DNA of 64,000 nucleotides from Nereida sp024640765. Its GTDB lineage: Bacteria; Pseudomonadota; Alphaproteobacteria; Rhodobacterales; Rhodobacteraceae. The notes under the pieces are model-generated. The model was not told where the DNA came from. It saw only the letters and a program-made list of their open reading frames with translations, and did not search any database. The position numbers were made by a program, and so were the translations under genes. The stretch covers positions 1 to 64,000 of the forward strand of contig JAHEEK010000004.1 in the NCBI GenBank assembly GCA_024640765.1, written 5' to 3'. How positions within the stretch are numbered: the stretch's first letter is position 1; each line of letters opens with the position of its first letter. This document shows positions 24,969 to 33,305 of this stretch, one piece after another.

Positions 24969-27191
24969 ATGAGGTTACGTGCGGACCGCAGGTTTTGGGA
25001 TCGGCTGAGCCGATTTTACCGGCGCCGTAGTACCCGCAGCGCGTTTACGGTTTTTGTCGTAGCACTCGGTCCCATACTCGCGAGTGCAACGTTTACTGTT
25101 CTTGGCCCACTGCAAGATCAAGCAGTTGGGAACAGTCTGCGGCTCGTTTTGCTGGCCGATCTCGTCTATGCACTTGTTGTGGCGACCATGGTTGCCAGTC
25201 GTGTCGCGCAAATGATTGCAGCACGGCGTGCGAAATCTGCGGGATCGCGGCTGCATTTGAGGTTAACGGGTGTTTTCGCACTTGTTGCGCTTCTTCCAAC
25301 TATTCTTGTTGCGATTTTTGCGGGTCTTACAGTAAACGTGGGGCTTGAGGGTTGGTTCTCTGATCGGGTGCGCGGTGTGGTTGGCGCCTCTTTAACCGCG
25401 GCGCAGGCCTATGAAACCGAGCAGCGCGAAGACCTAATTCGTGACGCGCAGATACTGGCGCGCTTCTTGAATGTGTCGCAGCGGGACGGGGTGTTGAGTG
25501 ATGCAGAGCTACGTCTTGTGTTGGGTCAAGTGCAGTCAACCATCCAAAATCCGTTGGCCGAGGCGTTTATTATCGATGGCAACGCTGAAATCCGTGCGCG
25601 CGGTGCCCGCAGTTACTTGTTCAGCTATGAAGAACCTGCTGAACGGTACTTCGGTGAAGCGCGTGATAACGGCGTTGCAGTGATCGAAGATTGGGGGCGT
25701 GACGAGTTTCGTGCGCTTGTCCCTCTTGCAAATACACTAGACCGCTTTGTTTATATTAGCCGTGAAGTTGACGGCGCTATTTTGCAGTTGCTTGATGACA
25801 CCCAACAAAGTGCCAAATTGTACCAACAATTAGAACAGGACCGTGGGCGCCTTTTGTTTGAATTTGGCCTTCTTTATCTTGGGTTTGCTGTCATCTTGAT
25901 CCTTGCAGCGATTTGGTTGGGCCTTTGGTTTGCAGAGCGTCTCGCACGGCCCGTCGGAAGGCTGGCTGGTGCTGCGCGTCGGGTAGGGATGGGGGATCTT
26001 GATGTTGTTGTGCGCGAAGAGCGCGGCGACGATGAGATTTCGATGCTGAGCCGGTATTTCAACCAGATGACGCGACAGCTTAAGCAACAACGCGACACGC
26101 TCCTCGACAGTACCCGCCAGATTGAGCGTCGCCGGCGGTTGTTTGATAGTGTGCTATCGTCTGTTACGTCTGGTGTGGTTGGGCTTAATGCCGCTGGTCA
26201 TGTCTCATTTGTAAACAAATCGGCAGAACGACTGCTTAGACTTGATCCTGATCTGGAGGCAAGGGGCATTTCAGAGGCTGTGCCAGAGTTTAAGCAGCTT
26301 TTTGAAGATGTAAGATTGAACAATAACAAAGTAGTACAGGCGGGAGTTAAGGTCACACGAAGTGGTGTGATGGAGAACCTTCTTGTGCGAATTGCCCCCC
26401 GTATCGGAAGCGATGGCACTGAAGGATATGTGATTTCATTCGACGATGTGACCGATCTGGTCAGCGCACAACGGATGGCTGCTTGGGGGGACGTTGCACG
26501 CAGGATTGCTCATGAAATCAAGAACCCGCTTACGCCCATTCAGCTAAGTGCCGAGCGGATTAAACGTAAGTTTGGCCGCGAAGTTGAAGACGCGGAAGCG
26601 TTGGAGCAAATGACCGGTGTGATTGTGAGGCAGACAGGTGATTTGAGGCGGATTGTCGATGAGTTCTCAAAATTTGCCCGTATGCCAGAACCGCAGCGTC
26701 GCGAGGAGGATTTGTCACAAATTCTACGCGATGCGGTGACTCTACAATCTGCAAGTGGCTTGAAGATCACGGCGGATATTCCGCAAGGACCTATTTGGGC
26801 TGATATTGATGCCACAATGGTGGGTCAGGCGCTGACAAACCTTATTAAGAATGCCTCAGAGGCTATTGAAAGCTATGAGGAAAAATACGGTGTGCGGCCT
26901 CGAAATCCAGAAGTATCGGTCAGCCTAACAACAATTGACCATTCGGTGCAGATTGTGATTTCGGATAATGGTATTGGGTTGCCAGTTGATCGCAGCAAGC
27001 TGTTTGAGCCCTATGTTACGACCCGAGACAAAGGTACTGGCTTGGGGCTACCTATCGTTAAAAAGATCATCGAAGAACATAGCGGTTCACTGTCATTAGA
27101 AGACGCCGAGCCGGTGGGCGGCAATACACACAGCGGGGCCTCTGCGATTGTGGCGCTGCCCATTTCACCTATGAAAAACCAGATAAAATGA
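24969..27191 (+). CDS. ntrY: Sensor histidine kinase NtrY
   Basis: 740 residues. Membrane segments lie at about 25-45, 55-75, 90-115 and 295-320, with a periplasmic region between the last two. A HAMP linker (ERLARPVGRLAGAARRVGMG) follows, then a PAS domain, the phospho-His motif RRIAHEIKNPLTPIQLSAER near 515 and an ATPase domain ending GTGLGLPIVKKIIEEHSG. It pairs with NtrX and in alphaproteobacteria responds to nitrogen and redox signals. It starts 72 bases after ntrC and ends 31 bases before ntrX. Confidence 0.95.
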   Translation: MRLRADRRFWDRLSRFYRRRSTRSAFTVFVVALGPILASATFTVLGPLQDQAVGNSLRLVLLADLVYALVVATMVASRVAQMIAARRAKSAGSRLHLRLTGVFALVALLPTILVAIFAGLTVNVGLEGWFSDRVRGVVGASLTAAQAYETEQREDLIRDAQILARFLNVSQRDGVLSDAELRLVLGQVQSTIQNPLAEAFIIDGNAEIRARGARSYLFSYEEPAERYFGEARDNGVAVIEDWGRDEFRALVPLANTLDRFVYISREVDGAILQLLDDTQQSAKLYQQLEQDRGRLLFEFGLLYLGFAVILILAAIWLGLWFAERLARPVGRLAGAARRVGMGDLDVVVREERGDDEISMLSRYFNQMTRQLKQQRDTLLDSTRQIERRRRLFDSVLSSVTSGVVGLNAAGHVSFVNKSAERLLRLDPDLEARGISEAVPEFKQLFEDVRLNNNKVVQAGVKVTRSGVMENLLVRIAPRIGSDGTEGYVISFDDVTDLVSAQRMAAWGDVARRIAHEIKNPLTPIQLSAERIKRKFGREVEDAEALEQMTGVIVRQTGDLRRIVDEFSKFARMPEPQRREEDLSQILRDAVTLQSASGLKITADIPQGPIWADIDATMVGQALTNLIKNASEAIESYEEKYGVRPRNPEVSVSLTTIDHSVQIVISDNGIGLPVDRSKLFEPYVTTRDKGTGLGLPIVKKIIEEHSGSLSLEDAEPVGGNTHSGASAIVALPISPMKNQIK

Positions 27192-27222
27192 TGCACAAAA
27201 GACAGCACTTAGCGAGGTTGGC

Positions 27223-28638
27223 ATGAGCCATATTTTGATCACAGATGACGAGCGAGATATCCGCGAATTGGTGGGGGATATTTTGAAAGACGAGGGATTT
27301 GAGGTGAAGCTTGCAGGCACCTCAACCGAGTGCATTGCCTCTATCAAAGACGAAATTCCTGCGCTGATGATCCTCGATATCTGGCTTAAAGACAGTGACA
27401 TGGACGGAATTGATATTCTGAAAACGGTCAAGCGAGAGCACCCCGAAGTGCCAATTGTCATCATATCTGGGCACGGAAACATTGAGATTGCAGTCGCAGC
27501 CATTAAACAAGGCGCTTATGACTTCATTGAAAAACCGTTCAACATCGATCAACTGATGGTCGTTATCACGCGCGCCATGGAAACGTCGCGGCTTCGTCGC
27601 GAGAACTTGGCTTTGAAGCGGACGGGTGGTCAATCGGCGCCAATGATCGGTCATTCTGTGGCGTTCAAGACCCTTCGAAGCCAGTTAGATAAAGTGACTA
27701 ATTCTAACGGGCGCGTGATGCTGACTGGCCCCGCCGGCGCGGGGAAAGACGTCGCGGCACGCTATATTCACGCACAGTCGCCGCGGTCAGATGCTCCTTT
27801 TGTGACAGTTAATTCTGCGGGGGTTGATCCCGAACACATGGAAGAAATCTTGTTCGGCCGTGAGACCAGCAAAGGTCCCGAGCCCGGACTTTTAGAGCAA
27901 GCAAGTGGCGGTGTCATTTATTTTGATGAAGTCGTTGATATGCCTCTTGGCACGCAGTCGAAAATCTTGCGCGTTTTGGTTGATCAACAATTCGTTCGGG
28001 TTGGCGGCGCGGAGAAAGTGAAAGTCGATCTTCGTGTGATTTCCAGTTCCAACCGTGATTTGGAGAAAGCAATTGCCGATGGTGCGTTCCGCGAAGAGCT
28101 GTATCACCGTCTGAATGTTGTACCTGTAACGGTGCCTGGCCTGGATGAACGCCGTGAAGACATCCCCGTGCTGGCGGCACATTTCATCGAACAGCTGCAT
28201 CAGAGCCAAGGATTGCCGCTGCGCGAATTAACTCAAGAGGCAGAAACGCGCCTTCAAACCATGAATTGGCGTGGCAATGTCCGTCAGTTGAAAAACGTGA
28301 TTGAGCGGGTTTTGATTTTAGGCGACGACACTGGTCCCATCGATGTGGCTGATTTGCCAAACGATGATGCGGGCGCGGGGGGTGATGACACGGTTGTTGT
28401 GCCAAGTGCGTTGGCTGCTTTGCCGCTCCGCGAGGCGCGTGAACTCTTTGAGCGCGAGTATTTGCTGGCGCAAATTAACCGTTTTGGGGGCAATATCAGT
28501 CGTACAGCTACGTTTGTGGGCATGGAGAGGTCCGCTTTGCACCGCAAGCTGAAGACGCTGGGTGTGGTGACAAGCTCGAAAGGGGGCGCGCGGGTTGCCG
28601 AAGTGTTTGATGATACTGCCGACGCGCAGAACAATTGA
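27223..28638 (+). CDS. ntrX: Response regulator NtrX
   Basis: 471 residues: receiver with phospho-Asp52 (LMILDIWLKDSDMDGID), AAA+ domain with Walker A GPAGAGKD near 168 and Walker B GGVIYFDE, and a C-terminal helix-turn-helix (FGGNISRTATFVGMERSALH). As in NtrC here, GAFTGA is missing; the corresponding region reads LFGRETSKGPEPGLLEQ. NtrX of this type probably does not use sigma54. It acts with NtrY and controls nitrogen metabolism, envelope and respiratory genes in related bacteria. Confidence 0.95.
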   Translation: MSHILITDDERDIRELVGDILKDEGFEVKLAGTSTECIASIKDEIPALMILDIWLKDSDMDGIDILKTVKREHPEVPIVIISGHGNIEIAVAAIKQGAYDFIEKPFNIDQLMVVITRAMETSRLRRENLALKRTGGQSAPMIGHSVAFKTLRSQLDKVTNSNGRVMLTGPAGAGKDVAARYIHAQSPRSDAPFVTVNSAGVDPEHMEEILFGRETSKGPEPGLLEQASGGVIYFDEVVDMPLGTQSKILRVLVDQQFVRVGGAEKVKVDLRVISSSNRDLEKAIADGAFREELYHRLNVVPVTVPGLDERREDIPVLAAHFIEQLHQSQGLPLRELTQEAETRLQTMNWRGNVRQLKNVIERVLILGDDTGPIDVADLPNDDAGAGGDDTVVVPSALAALPLREARELFEREYLLAQINRFGGNISRTATFVGMERSALHRKLKTLGVVTSSKGGARVAEVFDDTADAQNN

Positions 28639-28695
28639 CGTAAAGCGCGCCGCGTGTCACCCACATAGAACCACGATGAGTGTTAGGGAAGCCCC

Positions 28696-30072
28696 ATGAA
28701 GGTCATTATTTGCGGCGCAGGACAAGTTGGCTGGCAGATTGCGCGCCATTTGGCATCTGAAAACAACGATGTGACAGTTGTAGACAACAATGAAGAACTT
28801 GTTCGCCGCGCGACAGAAACCCTTGATGTTCAAGGTGTTGCTGGCTTTGCAAGCTATCCTGATGTGCTTGAGCGTGCGGGTGCGCGCGACGCTGATATGG
28901 TGATCGCTGCAACCCATTCGGATGAGGTCAACATGGTGACCTGTCAGGTGGCGCATTCTGTGTTCGAGGTGCCACGCAAAATCGCGCGCCTGCGGGCGCA
29001 GTCTTATCTTGATGCGATTTACTCTGATCTCTACCGCCGTGATCACCTGCCGATTGACGTGGTAATCAGCCCTGAGCGTGAAGTTGCCCAAGCCGCTTTG
29101 CTGCGCCTTTCAAGCCCAACTGCTTTTGACACAGAGTTTTTCCTCGACAACAAAGCACAGCTTTTGGGGCTGACCATTGGTGACGATTGCCCGGTTATCA
29201 ACACGCCGCTGCGTCAGTTGACAGATCTGTTTTCAACGCTGCGCGCTTTGGTTGTGGGCATTCGCCGCGAGGGTGTGTTGTTCAAACCCGAAGCCGGTGA
29301 TCAGATTTTCCCAGGTGACGAGTGCTATATTTTTGCGGACGTCGCGGACGTGTCGCGGACCCTTGAGATTTTTGGCAAAAAGGCCCGCAAACAAGAGCGG
29401 GTTGTTCTGATTGGTGGTGGTAATGTTGGATTGGCGGTTGCCAAAGCCCTTGAAGAACAACGCCACCGTGTTCGTGCAAAAGTAATTGAGAAAAACCGTG
29501 CATGTGCCGAACGGGCGGCCGATGCGCTGGAAAAAACCATTGTGCTGCACGGTGATGGTTTGGATCGCAATTTACTGCGTGAAGCTAACATCGACAGCGC
29601 AGATGCGGTTTTGGCAGTGACCGACGATGACAAGACCAACATTTTGGCCGCCGTGCGCGCCAAAAATAACGGCTGTCCCATGGCGATTTGTTTGATCAAT
29701 GATCCCACGTTGGTCCCGCTTTTGGCCCCTTTGAAGATTGACGCCTATATCAACCCGCGCGCCACCACAGTTAGCTCTATTTTACGTCACGTACGGCAAG
29801 GTCGCGTGCGTCACGTTTACTCAGTTGGTGATGCTGAGGCGGAAGTGATCGAGGCGCAGGTACTTTCAACCAGTCAGCTTGCTGGTCGCAAGATTAGCGA
29901 GATTGACCTGCCAGAAGGTGTGATGGTTGCGGGGCTGTTGAAAGGCGGAAAGCTGATCAAACCGGTAGGTGCGACGCGTATCGATGAGGGCGATGTCGTT
30001 GCCCTGTTTGCCATGTCCGCTGATGTGGCCGAGGTGGAGCGGCTCTTGCAGGTTTCCATCGACTTTTTCTGA
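28696..30072 (+). CDS. trkA: Trk potassium uptake regulatory subunit TrkA
   Basis: 458 residues with two repeated NAD-binding (RCK) modules: the first starts MKVIICGAGQVGWQIARHLA, the second ERVVLIGGGNVGLAVAKALE near residue 235. Each is followed by a TrkA_C ligand-binding part. It binds nucleotides and gates the TrkH channel at the cytoplasmic face of the membrane. Its TGA overlaps the trkH ATG by one base, so the two subunits are translationally coupled. The linkage to ntrYX is conserved in alphaproteobacteria. Confidence 0.95.
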   Translation: MKVIICGAGQVGWQIARHLASENNDVTVVDNNEELVRRATETLDVQGVAGFASYPDVLERAGARDADMVIAATHSDEVNMVTCQVAHSVFEVPRKIARLRAQSYLDAIYSDLYRRDHLPIDVVISPEREVAQAALLRLSSPTAFDTEFFLDNKAQLLGLTIGDDCPVINTPLRQLTDLFSTLRALVVGIRREGVLFKPEAGDQIFPGDECYIFADVADVSRTLEIFGKKARKQERVVLIGGGNVGLAVAKALEEQRHRVRAKVIEKNRACAERAADALEKTIVLHGDGLDRNLLREANIDSADAVLAVTDDDKTNILAAVRAKNNGCPMAICLINDPTLVPLLAPLKIDAYINPRATTVSSILRHVRQGRVRHVYSVGDAEAEVIEAQVLSTSQLAGRKISEIDLPEGVMVAGLLKGGKLIKPVGATRIDEGDVVALFAMSADVAEVERLLQVSIDFF

Positions 30073-31592
30073 TGCGCGCACAGATTGAACAATATCCGCT
30101 GTTTGTTGTTTTGCTGGCGATCAGCGGGATGGCGATGATCATTCCGGCCATCGCAGGTTATCTTAGCCGCGATTTGTATGAAGCACGGGTGTTTCTGTAC
30201 ACTGGCATACTTCAGATGTTTTTCGTTGCGATGATCGCGATTGCATCACGCCGTGAAGGGCGGGGCGTTTCTGCCCGCGCGCAGCTTTTGACCCTTGTTG
30301 CGTCGTTCACAATACTACCCGCAGTGCTGGCATTTCCCTTTTATGAGGCCTTGCGCACGACCACCTTTACCAACGCCTATTTCGAAATGGTGTCCCATTT
30401 CACAACAACTGGCGCGACTGTTTTTGATGTGCCTGAACGTCTGTCGGTGCCGCTTCATCTGTGGCGGGCGTTGGTCGCATGGTCTGGCGGCTTGTTTGTT
30501 TGGATCACGGCCGTTGCTTTGCTGGAACCGCTCAATCTGGGCGGCTTTGAGGTGTCATCCACACCGCGTGCGGGGCAACGCTCGGCCACGTATTCGCAGT
30601 TCAGCAAAACAACTGCGCCATCTAAACGGCTTGTGCGGCAATCGATTTACCTAACCCCAATTTATACTGGCCTGACTGCGCTTACGTGGTTGTTACAAGT
30701 GATCGCGGGTGAGGACGCCTTTACCGCGCTGATCCACGCTATGGGTCTTATTTCAACCAGCGGGGTTTCTGCCGTCGGCGGATTAACAGGCGGTTCGGGC
30801 GGCATAATCGCAGAAGCCGTTTTGTTGCTATTTATGATTTTCGCTTTCACGCGGCTCACGTTTTCAAACGACTTTAGCGCCCAACAAGCGGGAACGCTGC
30901 GGCGCGATCCTGAAATGCGCATCGCCCTTTCGGTCATCATCATTGTGCCAAGCTTGCTTTTCCTGCGTCACTGGTTTGGCGCCTTTGAAGTAAACGACGA
31001 AGAAAATTGGCTGGCGGCGCTTCATGCAATCTGGGGATCCGTTTTCACTGTGGCGTCGTTCCTAAGTACAACTGGCTATGAGAGCGTCCATTGGTCATCA
31101 GCGCAAAACTGGTCAGGCCTCACCGCGCCGGGCATGATTTTGCTGGGGCTAGCGTTGATGGGCGGCGGCGTTGCGACAACTGCGGGTGGTGTGAAATTGA
31201 TGCGTGTTTATGCGCTTTGTCAACACGGGCTGCGCGAAATGGGACGTTTGGTTCATCCAAGTTCCGTTGGCGGTGCAGGAGGTATGGGCCGGCATATTCG
31301 CCGCGAAGGGGCCTTCATTGCATGGATTTTCTTCATGATGTTTGTGCTGTCGTTTGCATTGGTCATGACACTTTTGTCCCTCACCGGGCTGCCGTTTGAG
31401 ATTTCCACGGTGCTTTCCGTTGCAGCGCTTTCAACCACGGGGCCACTTTCGGAATTGGCCTTGTCGGAACCAATTGCTTTGGCGGCCCTAACGGATGCGG
31501 CCAAGTACATCTTATGTGCTGCGATGGTTCTGGGACGCTTGGAGACCTTGGCCCTCATCGCGCTTTTCAATCCTGAATTTTGGCGAAAATAA
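30072..31592 (+). CDS. trkH: Trk potassium uptake channel subunit TrkH
   Basis: 506 residues with about ten membrane helices and four pore-loop repeats typical of K+ transporters; visible filter-like segments are SHFTTTGATVFD (near 108), ISTSGVSAVGG (near 227), STTGYESVHWS (near 332) and ALSTTGPLSEL (near 453). It forms a homodimeric channel in the inner membrane with TrkA. No stop-coupled gene follows; 141 bases lie before hfq. Confidence 0.94.
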   Translation: MRAQIEQYPLFVVLLAISGMAMIIPAIAGYLSRDLYEARVFLYTGILQMFFVAMIAIASRREGRGVSARAQLLTLVASFTILPAVLAFPFYEALRTTTFTNAYFEMVSHFTTTGATVFDVPERLSVPLHLWRALVAWSGGLFVWITAVALLEPLNLGGFEVSSTPRAGQRSATYSQFSKTTAPSKRLVRQSIYLTPIYTGLTALTWLLQVIAGEDAFTALIHAMGLISTSGVSAVGGLTGGSGGIIAEAVLLLFMIFAFTRLTFSNDFSAQQAGTLRRDPEMRIALSVIIIVPSLLFLRHWFGAFEVNDEENWLAALHAIWGSVFTVASFLSTTGYESVHWSSAQNWSGLTAPGMILLGLALMGGGVATTAGGVKLMRVYALCQHGLREMGRLVHPSSVGGAGGMGRHIRREGAFIAWIFFMMFVLSFALVMTLLSLTGLPFEISTVLSVAALSTTGPLSELALSEPIALAALTDAAKYILCAAMVLGRLETLALIALFNPEFWRK

Positions 31593-31733
31593 CCATACAT
31601 CCGGATTTTGGAGTGTGTGCGGCAAATACGTCATATTTAGGGGGTGGAAGTTTTGCCTTTGAAACTACATAAAATGTGGTAACCCCAGCATGGGGAGAGA
31701 TCGATAAACGATCCGGCAAAAGGACCATAACTG

Positions 31734-31967
31734 ATGGCTGACAAGCAGAACTTGCAAGACGCATTCCTGAACCACGTACGTAAAACGAAGGTTCCATTGA
31801 CTATTTTCTTAATTAACGGCGTTAAATTGCAGGGTGTTATCACATGGTTTGATAATTTCTGCGTGCTTTTGCGCCGCGATGGTCAATCGCAATTGGTGTA
31901 CAAGCAGGCCATTTCAACGGTTATGCCTTCCACACCAATCAGCCTTTATGACGGTGAAGAGCCGTAA
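31734..31967 (+). CDS. hfq: RNA chaperone Hfq
   Basis: 77 residues, the usual length for alphaproteobacterial Hfq. It starts MADKQNLQDAFLNHVRKTKV; the Sm1 motif runs through VPLTIFLINGVKLQGVITWF and Sm2 through QLVYKQAISTVMP. The hexamer pairs small RNAs with mRNAs. Within Sm2 the usual YKHAIS reads YKQAIS, so the histidine of the KH motif that helps bind U-rich RNA on the proximal face is replaced by glutamine. The gene has its own 141-base upstream region, with an inverted repeat CCCCAGCATGGGG near 31682, and is followed 12 bases later by hflX. Confidence 0.96.
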   Translation: MADKQNLQDAFLNHVRKTKVPLTIFLINGVKLQGVITWFDNFCVLLRRDGQSQLVYKQAISTVMPSTPISLYDGEEP

Positions 31968-31979
31968 GGCCAGCCGCAC

Positions 31980-33266
31980 GTGAGCACTGAACATTTCGAG
32001 ACCGAAACGCCCAACACTCGGGCGTGGGTGATCCATCCTGACATAAAAAGCGACCGCGATCGGCGTGAGGCAAATGATGCTTTGGCTGAAGCATTTGCTT
32101 TGGGCGAAGCTTTGCCGAACCTTGATGTGGAAGGCGGGACAGTTGTCTCGCTTCCCAAAGTTCATGCGGGCATGCTTTTTGGTAAAGGTAAAATCGAAGA
32201 ACTGCGCGTCATGTTCAAAGACAATGACATTGAGCTGGTCTTGGTCGACGGTCCCGTTACGCCCGTTCAACAACGTAACCTCGAAAAAGCATGGGGCGTG
32301 AAACTGCTTGATCGCACGGGTCTTATCCTTGAGATTTTCAGCGACCGGGCGCGCACTCGTGAAGGTGTTTTGCAAGTTGAGATGGCGCATTTGGCCTATC
32401 AACGTACCCGTTTGGTCCGCGCTTGGACCCACCTTGAGCGCCAAAGGGGTGGTCTGGGCTTTGTTGGTGGTCCCGGCGAGACACAGATCGAAGCGGACCG
32501 CCGTGCCATTGATGATCAAATGGGGCGCTTGCGTAAACAGCTTGAAAAAGTGGTCAAAACCCGCGCACTTCACCGTGCAGCACGTGCGAAAGTACCGTTC
32601 CCTGTTGTTGCTTTGGTCGGCTACACAAACGCGGGGAAATCGACGCTTTTCAATCGGGTAACCGGTGCGGATGTATTTGCTAAAGACATGCTTTTTGCAA
32701 CGCTTGACCCCACGATGCGTCGGCTGGAAATTGAAGACGGTCCAGAGATTATTTTGTCCGACACCGTGGGCTTTATCTCTGATTTGCCAACGCAGCTTGT
32801 TGCGGCTTTCCGCGCGACCCTTGAGGAAGTGCTGGACGCTGACCTGATTTTGCATGTGCGTGACATCAGCCACCCTGAAACAGAAAATCAGGCACGCGAT
32901 GTCATGACCATTCTGGCTGATCTGGGCGTTGCAGAGACCGCGCCGATGATTGAGGTCTGGAACAAAATTGATTTGCTAGATGACAGCGCGCGCGATGGGG
33001 CAATTGAGACTGCATCGCGTTCGGACACGTTGCACGTTGTATCTGCGTTTACGGGACAGGGCTTGGATGATCTTCTAGCGGCTGTTTCACAAACCCTGAC
33101 ACCGGACCTTCATATTGAGACCCTGAATGTTCCATACGCCAACGGCAAAGGCCGCGCATGGCTGTTTGAAGAGGGTGTGATTGAGAAAGAAAGCGCCGAT
33201 GAAACCGGCTATATTTTCAAGGTTAAATGGACTGCGCGGCAGGCCAATAAGTTCCGTAAATTATGA
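31980..33266 (+). CDS. hflX: GTPase HflX
   Basis: 428 residues. An N-terminal HflX domain, including the glycine-rich GLGFVGGPGETQIEADRRAI, precedes the GTPase: G1 GYTNAGKSTLF (near 211), G3 DTVGFISDLP and G4 NKID. The protein splits stalled or heat-damaged ribosomes. The start is GTG. It follows hfq as in most proteobacteria. No T-rich terminator is visible before the convergent acylase gene. Confidence 0.95.
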   Translation: MSTEHFETETPNTRAWVIHPDIKSDRDRREANDALAEAFALGEALPNLDVEGGTVVSLPKVHAGMLFGKGKIEELRVMFKDNDIELVLVDGPVTPVQQRNLEKAWGVKLLDRTGLILEIFSDRARTREGVLQVEMAHLAYQRTRLVRAWTHLERQRGGLGFVGGPGETQIEADRRAIDDQMGRLRKQLEKVVKTRALHRAARAKVPFPVVALVGYTNAGKSTLFNRVTGADVFAKDMLFATLDPTMRRLEIEDGPEIILSDTVGFISDLPTQLVAAFRATLEEVLDADLILHVRDISHPETENQARDVMTILADLGVAETAPMIEVWNKIDLLDDSARDGAIETASRSDTLHVVSAFTGQGLDDLLAAVSQTLTPDLHIETLNVPYANGKGRAWLFEEGVIEKESADETGYIFKVKWTARQANKFRKL

Positions 33267-33305
33267 GTATATCAGGCGCTTACGTTGCTTACTTGATGTG
33301 GCGTA

